Assembly (NCBI GenBank): GCA_031841125.1
Contig: CM063112.1
Coordinates: forward strand, 30,282,603-30,346,602
Length of the DNA: 64,000 nt
Reading direction: 5' to 3'
Origin: Acanthococcus lagerstroemiae
Taxonomy: Eukaryota; Arthropoda; Insecta; Hemiptera; Eriococcidae
Shown here: positions 11,341-21,837 of the stretch, one piece after another
How positions within the stretch are numbered: the first letter of the stretch is position 1
How the letters are laid out: each line of letters opens with the position of its first letter
Position numbers and translations under genes: made by a program
The notes under the pieces: generated by a model
What the model was told of the DNA's origin: nothing
Databases searched by the model: none
Seen by the model: the letters and a program-made list of their open reading frames with translations, nothing else

Positions 11341-11660
11341 TAGCACGACTTAGAATTGCACATACTCACCTCACTCACCTGCACCTCCTCAATCCATACC
11401 CCCCCCCCGCAATGCCCTAAATGCTCCTCAAATGAACTCACTATCGAACATATACTTCACTGTGCTTCATTAACTCTCACCACCAAAAACATCAACTACC
11501 ACCAACAACAAAAAGCATGCTCCAAAACAACGCAATGACAATAGATAAACTCTCCCCTTCCTCCACGACACAGACCTCTTTCCATTAATTTAACCTTCCC
11601 CACTAGCCGAGCCGTATAGCCCTTGGTACAGCTAGTGGCTTGTAAATAAACAAACAAACA
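11341..11660 (+). pseudogene. 3' end of a Jockey/R1/I-type LINE (RNase H tail region)
   Basis: The plus strand encodes LRIAHTHLTH, then PQCPKCSSNELTIEHILHCA. This CPxC...H..C zinc-knuckle follows the RNase H domain in this group of retrotransposons. The insert ends in an AAAC-type tail, TAAATAAACAAACAAACAAA at about 11642-11660, as expected of a 5'-truncated target-primed insertion. A short frameshift separates the two peptide parts. It lies between fragments of another LINE, so it is a nested insertion. Confidence 0.7.
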
Positions 11661-12417
11661 AATTAATGAAAAAACTTTGCAAGTCAAAGGAAGAAAATTA
11701 TATTGAAGGGGAGCGGATAGCAATAAAAAAAAGCAATAAATCTGGCAGAAAATATGAAAATAGGTACCTACTAAAATAACAGAAAGGAGAAAACCATGGA
11801 TGAAAAGTGGAATATCTGAGTTAATAAAAGAAAGAAAATAGTATGAACAAGGAAGCGATGATAGAAAAAGTAATGAAAAATATAAGGCTTTGAGAAATAA
11901 AATAAACGAACGTAGGAAGGCAAATGAAGAATAGCTTAATTAGAATTGTGAAGAAACTGAGGAGCAAACGAAAGTTGAAAAAACTGATCAGGAATAACAA
12001 AGTAAACAGTAATATTTTGAAGTAAGAAGGAAGAGAACAAATAATTTAACGGATAAAAAAGGAGAATTTATTAGACTCTAAAAAAGGTGAAGTATAAAGA
12101 TGAATGAGCTATGTTGAAAACTTCTATAAGAATGGAGCAGGTATGAATAAATCTAGGTATGGAAATAGAAGACAGTAGAGATAATATAGAAAGAAGAGAT
12201 TCTACTTTGAGATCAGAATTAGCAAAAAGAAATGGAAGCCGACAAAGCAGAAGGAATTGATGAAATTACTAGTGAGTTTTTGAAGAATGCAGGACAAGTT
12301 GTTTTAAAAAATTTATATAAATTAATTCGCAGAGTGTATGAGAACGGAGAAATGCCAATAGATTTCCAGAAAAGTAGATTAAGTAAAGATTATCGAAGTT
12401 TACTTTCGGATACGTAA
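11661..12417 (+). pseudogene. LINE linker and reverse transcriptase start (fragment)
   Basis: The plus strand reads KPWMKSGISELIKERKEYEQ-like text, followed by a charged Lys/Glu linker with stops. The start of a reverse transcriptase follows at 12226-12360: ADKAEGIDEITSEFLKNAG, then LIRRVYENGEMPIDFQKS. This is the next part of the element seen at 4554, 10255 and 10690. Similarity is lost at 12375, before the catalytic motifs. Confidence 0.7.
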
Positions 12418-13365
12418 TAATGTATCAAACCCTATCTCACCCTTTCTCATTAGACATTTTTATTCCTCCTTCACTCTTGCAATTTCTTATTTTATCAACA
12501 TCTCCAAATTAAATAACATGATTCCATTTTCCTACTTTTTCTACTCTTTGTCCACAGCCCCACACCTCATTACTGCTCAACTAAAGATCCCCAATTACAT
12601 AAACTTTCCAATTTACACCCTCTCCTCACTCTTTAAACCAAATTTATCAATTGAAAACCTGACTTCCAAACCGCACTTGGTCCAAATAATCGAAAATTGA
12701 GTTTTTAGCGCAATCTAGTGGAGGAAGGGAAAAGGCACCTTACAGAGTTTGTTTCCCGATTTTATCACGACTTAGAGCCAGATAAACCTTTCTTTCGTTC
12801 TTTTTTATAATACTGACTTACTTGTTTTCTCAGTTTTATGAATATACGACTTACGACTGTAGCACATACTTGCTTTTTCCTGTTCGGGGGTACAAGGATG
12901 TCTGAAGGATGGAGGGAGGGGAGGGGCATTGTTCACGAGTGTCTCGTTCACCGGAATGGTCGTCTCTAAGCTGTATCTTTCGATTTCGGATAGTTTCTAG
13001 GTCAAGATGTACGAATTTTGACCTTTATCACAAGTATGTCACGGTCTGCCAAAACGGGCCAAGTCCAAGACTTCCCCCACTTGGCACTCCCGTAGCTCGC
13101 AGACTGTCCGCTCGCCAACCTTCGTACTTTGGTGGTATTAGCATTGACCCCTCCTCTCCCCATCCACTCAATTGAATCAGTGTTACACTTATCGTTCGCA
13201 AGTCAGAATGTTTTTTTCGATTTCCCAACATTTCATTTTTTGGACTAAGCGCGTTTGGGAAGACAGATCCTCAATTTACAATAATATTTATTTTTTCCCC
13301 TCCATTCCACAGCACTCCACACAGTCTCCTGTTTACTCAATGACATTCTTTTTCTCAGGGCCGGA
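12418..13365. other. No gene recognised
   Basis: T/C-rich DNA (12420-12700) passes into ordinary sequence. Open frames are short and unrelated to any family I know. Close to its end, CAGGGCCGGATTTAG (about 13358) resembles the terminal motif of the hAT-like MITEs found elsewhere in the window, but no partner end was identified. Confidence 0.45.
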
Positions 13366-13389
13366 TTTAGACTCGTGAGAGAAAGGGGC

Positions 13390-13620
13390 CAAAAGTTTTG
13401 GGGACCCCAACTAATCTGGAGAAACTGACTGTGCAGGGAAGAGTAGAAGGGACCACGTCACGCGGCAGGTCACTCACACGATACATAGTTTTAATACGGA
13501 AAATCACTAGCAAGACGATGGAATCATGTACTAGGACATCCGAAGACAGAGACAATTGGAGGAACCTGGTCGACTCGGTTATCTGATCACGATGCCCGAA
13601 ACTGGGCGAACGAAGAAGAA
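13390..13620 (+). pseudogene. LINE 3' terminal fragment with GAA-rich tail
   Basis: The frame from 13398 encodes LEKLTVQGRVEGTTSRGRS, then a stretch ending TSEDRDNWRNLVDSVI before a stop. This is the C-terminus typical of the EEP/reverse-transcriptase LINEs (RGRPxTRW...DRxxWRxLV). The 3' flank, reading ATCACGATGCCCGAAACTGG followed by GAAGAAGAAGAA, looks like a 3' UTR and simple-repeat tail. It is a heavily 5'-truncated insertion with no catalytic domain. Confidence 0.75.
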
Positions 13621-14199
13621 GAATTACGGACATGAAAACCAACTTGGAAACCCTTTATTTACTCAGACACTGACAAAACCTCACACATTTTTTACGAATT
13701 TCAACACTTCTTGAGGGAGTTCTGGATTGTGGTACATAGGAGGTAGGGAACAAACACTTTCCTTTTCACTCTCCGAGTAATCTACACCTGTCATACAACA
13801 GATAGTTCAATTTCATCACATATTCGAATTCACCTTTTTTTCTCCACTTTTTGTGTTAGATACTTTTTCAACGGCTCTCAACCAACTCCAGTTATTAGTT
13901 TATAATTGATGGGCTTTACTAGGCAACATGAGAATAAAGTGACAAAATATGTTAAGCGACATAAGTCCGCAACTTAGCATCTTATTGGATTCTTAATATC
14001 AACCATGGAAATTCAAATTACATAAGTTCAAATAGAAAACTGTGTGCATTCATATTTTCAGCTTTTTGATTTCTTTGTTGCAGAAAAACACGGTTCCAAT
14101 GAGCAACTATCTCATAGCTTATCTGAGCTTTCACACCAGCAAACTGGCCTACAGGTAGGACTGGTATTTTAATAGCAGTGCGAGAGCAACTCTTGGGTA

Positions 14200-15700
14200 T
14201 AACGAAAAATGTTCACAAGATCATAAAATTTCGCGTCGGGAGGATCCAGAGAGAATCCAACTTTTCGAGCGGGCGACTTTTATTTCGCAGACAAAGAGAG
14301 AGACAGTCGCTTTACTTACACGCGTTTTAATATAAATTTAAAACCGCGTAGTTACGCGAGGTAATAAAATCACAAAGCGAAATGTGCTCGAAAAGTCCTT
14401 AAGTGACTTAGTATCGTAAAGTAAACCTGACCACAAAAGTACTCGGCTGGAAAAGCCGAATCCTAAAATAAACCCTCGGAGGAGTGTCGGAGTGTCGCCG
14501 AGTTTCCTCTGTATCTTTTTTTTTTTATTTTTGTTACATTTTTAAAAACTCGTTTCGTCGTCACTGAGCAAGATCTGCGTCAGCTTTGTGTTCAACTAAT
14601 TGGATACGATTTTACAAAAGGCTTAAGTGTGTGTTTCCACATAACGGGAACGTGTCAGATTATTTCAGATTTCGGCCGCATTATTTGGATAACCGTTCGG
14701 ATTTTTCGTTTAATCGGATTACTTCATATTATCATTGATCCTACAGTCGGTATATTATATCCGCCGGGGTTAGCCCGCCAATCCGCAGCACCCTTCGTTG
14801 TTTTAAAATTCATAGTTTTTTTCCCCGCCCGAATCATTTTTTTATAGAGAGGCCGCTTTCGCAGTCGCCGTCGCCGCTTGTATGAGTAACACGAACGTCA
14901 AAATCCGTCCAGTAAAAGCCCCTGCGGAAAAGAATGTCGTTTTTGCTTTTGCATAATCAAAACAAAAAAAAAAAAGAGAGCGAGAAAAACAAGCTGGGCG
15001 TAAAGTTTTGGACTTTTTTTGGCAAATGAGTACAGGGACGGGACGGGGTTTTTTCAAAACGGCAACATATTTCCAGCGTCTTCCAGAAGCTTATTTTTCC
15101 GTTACGGTTGGCGTTTTATTACAGTATGCAAAATAGAGAGGAAAATATTTTATTGACGCAGACGAGAAACATTTTACGAGCCGAATTCTTTCGCGGCTAT
15201 TTTTTTTATTTTTTTCGGTACAAGAGCAACACGCGGAATTTTACGAATCGTAGCTCGACTCGGAAATGCGGTAACATAATTAAGAGACTTACCTCCGGGG
15301 TTTTCGACGATAAAAACTTATATAAATTAATAACGAACGAAACGGAAATTATTGAACAAATACAAAAGGCGACTCTTAGATCGGCATTCGACACGCGAGT
15401 ACAAGAAAAATCTTCTGATAAGACGCGAAGCAGGTCACGGTCTCCGGCAGAGACAGCAACCCGATTTCACGGCCATTTTCACCACCTTTTTCTATATTTA
15501 TACGCGCGGCTACGTCATCTTGGCACCGACTTTTGCCTATAACGAAATCGCGCCGAGCCACCTTCCTTGCAAAACATACTTAAGCGAATTATTCAAGTAC
15601 ACTTGCATAGAAATTTGGTAACTAAGAAGCCGCGTCCGAAACTTGAAACACACACAAACCGGAGATTCAAAAAGGAAAAAATGCTACACAATGTTCAACA
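14200..15700. other. CpG-rich block without recognisable gene
   Basis: This is a second region with many CG dinucleotides (for example CGAGCGGGCGAC, CACGCGTTTTAA, ACCGCGTAGTTACGCG). The longest frame is plus 15108-15542, whose C-terminal half is Arg/Ser-rich (KTRSRSRSPAE). It has no recognised domain and may be chance. The segment could hold the promoter and first exon of a gene not otherwise visible, or a decayed unmethylated element. It abuts the tandem array at 15756. Confidence 0.35.
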
Positions 15701-15755
15701 ACGAATTGTTGCTCAGAGTGGCCAATCAATTACTCTTATCACCCACAAAAACCAG

Positions 15756-18230
15756 GTACTAACCTCTGTAGCTTCAACCTAACTAGACCGCAAAAAAGTC
15801 CACAATAACTTCTTGGTCTGATTTTTCCTGACATTGGACTTTTTTTTTTTTAAATCATTCTCTCTGTTTTTGTTTGTTTTTAGCTGAGCACCAGGATGAG
15901 GGGGCTGTGACCTCTTTGACCTTGCATGTCAACTAGAAAGAACCTTATTTTCAATTTTCGATTTTTTAATGGACCATCCCCCCACATCAATTCCAAATAT
16001 TAGAAAAAGAAAAAAAAAATGTAACAAAGTCTGAGCAAGATAGGAAACGAGTAACCCCTGCAGCAAGAAGAGAGAAGTTATGGAAATTAACATTGGTTCC
16101 TTGAATTTGAGTTTCAATTTCTGAGGAAGCCTCCCCTGTGAGCGTAAACGTGATTTTGTTTTCTAAATTGGAGTAGTAAAGGTTGCTGAATTCATTCCAA
16201 GAGTTATTTTTCCGCTCCCTTCAATCTCTGAAGCTCCGCCAGGGCCTAATAGTACCAACCTCCCTGGCTTCAACTTATCGCGAAAATGTCCACAATAACT
16301 TTTTGTCTTATTTTTCCTGACATCGGAATTTTTTAAAATCATTCTCTCTGTTTCTATTTGTTTTTAGTTGAGCACCAGGGTGAGGGAGACTGTGACCTCT
16401 TTAACCTTGCATGTAAACTAGAATGGATCGTATTTTCAATTTTCGACTTCTTAATGGACCGGCCCCACATCATTCCCCCCCCCCCTCAAAAAAATCCAGC
16501 AAAGTCTGAGCAAGATAGGAAACAGAACCCCTGCAGCAAGAAGAGAGAAGTTTATGGGAATTAACATTGGTTCCTTGAATTTGAGTTTCAATTTCTGAGA
16601 AAGCCTCCTCCTGTGAGCGTAAACGTGATTTTGTTTTCTAAATTGGAGTAGTGAAGGTCGCCGAATTCAGTCCAAGAGTTATTTCTCCTCTCCCTCAATC
16701 TCTAAAGCTCCGCAAGGGTCTAAGGGTACCAACTTCTCTGGCTTCAACCTAACTAGACCGCAAAAATGTACACAATGACTTTTATTTTATTTTTCCTGAC
16801 ATCGGACTTTTTTTTTTCATCATTCTCTCTATTTTCATTAGTTTTCAGCCGAGCAGTAGGATGAGGGGAGTTGTGGCCTCTTTGACCTTGCATGTCAACT
16901 AGAAGGAAACTTATTTTCAATAATTTTTTAATAGACCTCCCCCCCCCCCCACATCAATTCCAAATATTAAAAAAACATTCAGCAAAGTCTGAGTAAGATA
17001 GGAAACGGGTAAGTCCTGTGGCAAGGAGAGAGAATTTATGTGAATTAACATTGGTTCCTCGAATTTGAGCTTTAAATTCTGAGGAAGCCTCCCCCCGTGA
17101 GCGTAAATGTGATTTTGTTTTCTAAATTGGAGTTGTACAGGTTCCTGAATTCATTCCAAGAGTCATTTCTTTTCTCTCCTCAATATCTGAAGTTCCGATA
17201 GGGCCTAATGGTACCAACCTCTCTGGCTTCAACCTAACTAGACCGCAAAAATGTACACAATGACTTTTATTTTATTTTTCCTGACATCGGACTTTTTTTT
17301 TTTTTATCATTCTCTCTATTTTCATTTGTTGTCAGCCGAGAAATAGGGTGACGAGAGCTGTGGCCTCTTTGACCTTGCATGTCAACTAGAAAGAACCTTA
17401 TTTTCAATTTTCGATCTTTTAACCCCTGCAGCAAGAAGAGCGAAGTTATGGGAATTAACATTGGTTTCTTGAATTTGAGTTTCAATTTCTGAGGAAGCCT
17501 CCCCTGTGAGCGTAAACGTGATTTTGTTTTCTAAATTGGAGTATTAAAGGTCGCTGAATTCATTCCAATAGTTTTTTTCCCTCTCCCCTCAATCTCTGAA
17601 GCTCCGCAAGGGCCTAATTGTACCAACCTCCCTGGCTTCAACCTACCGCAAAAATGTCCACAATTACTTTTTGACTTATGTTTCCTGACATCGGAATTTT
17701 TTAAAATCATTCTCTCCGTTTCTATTTGTTTTTACTTAACCACCAGGATGAGGGAGGCTGTGACCTCTTTGACCTTGCACGTAAACTAAAATGGATCTAA
17801 TTTTCAATTTTTAATTTCCTAATAGACCGCCCCCCACATCAATTCCAAAAAAAAATCAGCAAAGTATGAGCAAGATAGGAAACGAATAACCCCTGCGGCA
17901 AGGAGAGAGAAGTTATGGGTATTAACATTGGTTCCTCGAATTTGAGTTTCAATTTCTGAGGAAGCCTCTCCTGTGAGCGTAAACGTGATTTTATTGTCTA
18001 AATTGGGGTTGTAAAGGTTGCTGAATTCATTTCAAGGGTTATTTCGCCTCTCCCTTCAATCTTTAGGACTCTGTAGTAGGCTAATGTTAACAACTTCTCT
18101 GGCTTCAACCTTTGTAGACTGTAAGAACGTCCACAATGACGGCCTCTTTGACCTAGTAGGTAAATAAGGAAGGTTTATATTTTTAATTTTTTAATTTTTG
18201 ATGAGCCACCCCTGAATCATTTTCAAATGA
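15756..18230 (+). repeat. Tandem array, about 480-bp unit, five copies plus a partial
   Basis: Units start at GTACC-like positions 15756, 16252, 16726, 17211, 17620 and 18085, giving lengths of 496, 474, 485, 409 and 465 bp and a last partial unit. Each unit carries in order: TGGCTTCAACC, GTCCACAATAACTT, a pyrimidine tract, GACCTCTTTGACCTTGCA, GAGCAAGATAGGAAAC, ATTAACATTGGTTCCT, GTGAGCGTAAACGTGATTTT, and TGCTGAATTCATTCC. The fourth unit lacks the segment around GAGCAAGATAGG. The final unit stops inside the repeat near 18230. No conserved open frame spans the units, so this is non-coding satellite DNA. Confidence 0.92.
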
Positions 18231-18404
18231 AAACGTTTCTGTTAATGATTAATTTTTTTGTATAATTTAAGTAAAATAAATTAGATACGTATGATTTACT
18301 TATCATATTGTGCAACGTGATACACCTTCTTCACTATCAGGTCAGTAACTCATACTTGAAAGAATTTCAAAATTGAAGCAATCGCACGTTAGCTCCCAGA
18401 GGAG

Positions 18405-19125
18405 CCTTAAAAGTTGAAGAAAGCAGGGAAACAAAGTCAGAAACGTATTCAGAGACTCAGAAAACCCGACTAACTACATGAAGAACTTAAAATTTGGAGA
18501 AACTGGAGTGACTGAAAATTAGCCCATATGGAACTTGAAGGGTTGAGATAGGAGAGAAACAAACCCAGAAATATATTCAGGTACTCGGAAAACCCTGCTA
18601 ACAATATAAAGAGCTTAAAGTTTGGAGAAATTTGAATAAATGGAAATAACCCCTGTCGAGCTTGAAGGGTTCAGTGGAAGAGAGAAATGAATTTAGAAAC
18701 GTACTCAGGAACTCAAAAAACCGAACCAACCACATGAAGAACTTAGAATTTGTGGACACTGGAATACTAAGAGATCTCTTTGTAGCCTCGTGGGTGGAGA
18801 GGAACGAGAAAATGACCCTTGAAACGAATTCAGAGAGCCAGAAAACCATACAATTGATGTAAAAAGTTTGAATACAGGGGAAATTACAGTAATTGAATGT
18901 TAGGCCCCAGTGGAGCCTCAAGGGTTGCTGAAAGAGAAGAAATAATCCCTGAAATAGATTTATGGACCCTAGAAACTCTATATTATTGATGTACGAGTAA
19001 ATAACTCGGAAATTGAGGGAAATTGGAGTAACTGGACAATAGCCAACGGGGAGCCTAAGTGATTGAGGAGAGGATAATACAACCCCTAAAATGAATTCAG
19101 CGAATCTTGAAGTCTCCATCTGAGA
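18405..19125 (-). repeat. Tandem array, about 122-bp unit, six diverged copies
   Basis: Units begin at about 18410, 18536, 18661, 18785, 18912 and 19030. Each has a phrase like GAGCTTGAAGGGTTGAG, then ATTCAGAGACTCAGAAAAC, then CTTAAAATTTGGAGAAACTG. The ATTCAG-GACTC core reads, on the minus strand, as the GCTGAATTC-type motif of the neighbouring arrays, so this array appears to lie inverted. The long minus frame at 18598-19119 spans the units but is a composition artefact with no recognised domain. Confidence 0.8.
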
Positions 19126-19840
19126 AATTAATTTTTAGGCTCATATGAGGGAGACTTCTTCAGTGACTGAAGTTCGAATTCCAAAAATCAATGTTCATTT
19201 CTATAAGACTTTATTACCCCTTGCGGTACGGGTTAACCTTTTCCAATTTTGCTCAGACCTTGCAGAACATTTTTTTTCAATCCATGAAACGGATATAGAC
19301 GCGGGGCGACTGAAAACATGAAATTTCTTTCCCCAAGTATAAATAAAGATTATCTTAATGTAAATCTTACACTTGGTGCAAAAATTTGTTTACTCGAGTT
19401 TGATAGTTGTATGATACGAATACTCATAGGATGAACACTGTCAGGGAAGTAAATGGGGATTGCCCCCTATATTTCCAAAAAGAATTCATCATTCATGTTT
19501 ATAAACATTTATTACCACCACCCTCCCTTTTCAGAAACGTCTCAAAAGGATGACAAAAATTCCTGCTATGTTTCAGGTCGATCAGATAAGAAGAACACAG
19601 ATCTCAAGCTCCGCGTTCTCCATCTTTTGGAAAAATACACAGATATTTGATATTTTTATCTATAGGTATTTTCCTTTTCTCAACCCCGAACAGGGTTACA
19701 AATGTATTATAATAGATTTCGAAAGTTAATATTGATCTAATGTACTATAGTTTAATTCCTCAATATGCGTTAATGATCCGGGGAATGGGGCCTCAAAAGA
19801 GGGGGGAGAATGATGAGAATGATCAATAGTTAAAATTTGA
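19126..19840. other. No gene recognised
   Basis: Ordinary AT-rich DNA between two tandem arrays. Only short open frames are present, none with a recognisable feature. Confidence 0.5.
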
Positions 19841-19844
19841 GATA

Positions 19845-20300
19845 CAGGTCGATTTATAGATGTTCGTGGTTGCTGAATTCATCAATTCGACCCTGTGGGG
19901 TACCACTGAAGGGGGTAAGGGGTCAAATATTGGTAATTTTTTCAAATAATATTCGATTTGTAGGTGTTTGAGGTCGCTGAATTCAATTCTTGGAATGGTA
20001 TTTACATCTCTGACCCTCACATGCTACTAAAGGGGGCGAGGGTCAAATGTTAGTACTTTCACGAGATGATATTTGATAATTTGAAGATGCAAAGTCGTTG
20101 AATTTATTTCTTGAGGTAATTTTCAAATCTTACCACCTATGGTATTGTTAGAGAAATAGGGGTCAAGTATTTGTCAGTTTCCTAAAATGTAAAATTCGAT
20201 TTGTAGGTTTCAAGGGCTCAGAGCTTTTAGTTCTGATGGTAATTTTTAATCTAACACTCTAGGATGTAATAATTATACAAGACGGAGATCAAATATCAGC
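19845..20300 (+). repeat. Tandem array, about 115-bp unit, four diverged copies
   Basis: Units start at about 19849, 19955, 20075 and 20190. The consensus runs TCGATTTGTAGGTGTTTGAG, then GTCGCTGAATTCAATTCTT, then a variable part ending in GGGGGTAAGGGGTCAAATATT. Divergence is high and the last unit is incomplete. The GTCGCTGAATTCA core is shared with the 480-bp array upstream. Confidence 0.8.
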
Positions 20301-21476
20301 TTTCAAGAACTCTCACATAAAAAACGTAATAATATACATGCGGTTCCGGCAGGGGGGAGAAGGAAATGAGAAAACATTTCAGAATTGAGAAGTACTGCAG
20401 TGGAAAAGCTGGTCCTGGGGATCATGATCTCATTTGTTGGCAGATAATTCAAAAGAAAATGAAAAAGTCTCAAAATCTTTTTTTTTTTTTGTTCACAAGA
20501 GAGGTCTATACTGATGCACAGATAAGAAGCTATTTGAAACCGTCTACCTGACCCCCCCCCCTTCCATTATTTCAGCGTTAAAATTGGAGCTGGTAGGTAT
20601 GTACATGTACCTATTATCTGGTATCACTTATTAGGTAATTTTATAAATAGTAATTTTGTACCGTGCTAAAGTGTTCCCTCTATAAATACCCAAGAAACTT
20701 GCAAAAAATTGAAATTGAGGACATGTTTGCCTCCTCTTGGGAGGGGTACAGCCGGAAAAAGGATCCACGCGTGAACTTCTAGCAGACCTTTTATAGTCGT
20801 CTTTTTATTCCTTTTTCAATTTGTTTCGCTGTTTCAGCACATCTGATTGAACTGAACTATATGGCTCGTTTTGTAATCCATCACAGTTCAGTGAATCCAG
20901 ACGAGGATTCACAGAAATGGGCAGCATTCAGCTCGAGAATCAAACTCTATTTCAAATGTGGCAACTCTTCCAATTCATCTAATTCTCCGATGGTGGTCGA
21001 CAGTTCAAACTGGGAGCGGCGCTGTTTTTAATTTCCAGCACTTATCCGGTACACGAGTACCGATCACAAATATAGGCTTTTTATTACGTCTGGCGAAACA
21101 CTAAACAGGCGACAGTAGTACAAAAAGGGCGATTTCGTATCCCAGGGACCCTGAGAAGCCCTATAAAATACATACATAGTATAAGTTGGTAAAGTCGTTA
21201 ATGTCTGAACAATGCCACGGCCGACTACACTTTATATTCGTTCAGCAGTGAGGCCGCTAGTACCTCCATCGAATTTAATAGCTGAAGAAGAATAAGTATA
21301 GGATTTGTAGGAAAAAAAACCAACAAAATACGAAATGTTGGAAAAATTAAGGATGGACGCTTCATTAGTGATGTTCAGAGGTGAGTACATAATATGTATT
21401 CTAAACTTTGCCCATAAGGTGAGACCAGGGAATGTGCCGTATATCCAGGAGAATCAGGGTAATTCAATACCGCAAA
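20301..21476. other. No gene recognised
   Basis: This interval contains poly-T and poly-C runs (around 20478 and 20554) and no supported coding sequence. The last 70 bases may already belong to the LINE that continues after the MITE at 21477-21787, but this could not be proven. Confidence 0.45.
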
Positions 21477-21787
21477 CAGTGGTGGAGCTAGCTTTTTTTT
21501 AGAAAGGGCCAGGAAGGGCCAGGGGAAATCGATGAAAAAAAAAGTTTAGCTCTAAAAATTCATATTGAAGTCATGAAATGAGACCAGTAAAATTCTACAA
21601 AATATTTAATTTTGTCACCATAGTCTTTGTTTATAATGCACGTATTGAGATTCCGTACTGAAAAAGTTGTGGTCAACTTTTTTACTTTTTAGTTGAATAT
21701 TTGAATTTTGGGAAATTACTTGGAGAGGCCTAAAATCTTTTTGAGAGGTCCGTGGCCTCCCTGGGATCTCGCATAGCTCCCCCACTG
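21477..21787. mobile_element. hAT-like MITE
   Basis: The ends are inverted: CAGTGGTGGAGCTAGC at 21477-21492 and GCATAGCTCCCCCACTG at 21771-21787. The terminal CAGTGG...CCACTG fits small hAT-type elements. The flanks ACCGCAAA and ATACCAAA are a possible imperfect 8-bp target duplication. The interior (311 bp total) holds no transposase. Confidence 0.7.
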
Positions 21788-21837
21788 ATACCAAATGAAG
21801 CTGGCGAGCTAAGATCTTACCCATAAGTTAGTTCCCC

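Noticed and set aside
15756..18230. CRISPR-like array
   Set aside because: Units are about 480 bp with diverged sequence throughout, not short identical repeats with unique spacers, and the context is eukaryotic.
18598..19119. 173-residue minus-strand frame
   Set aside because: It spans several copies of a 122-bp tandem repeat with no recognisable domain and would encode a degenerate repetitive peptide.
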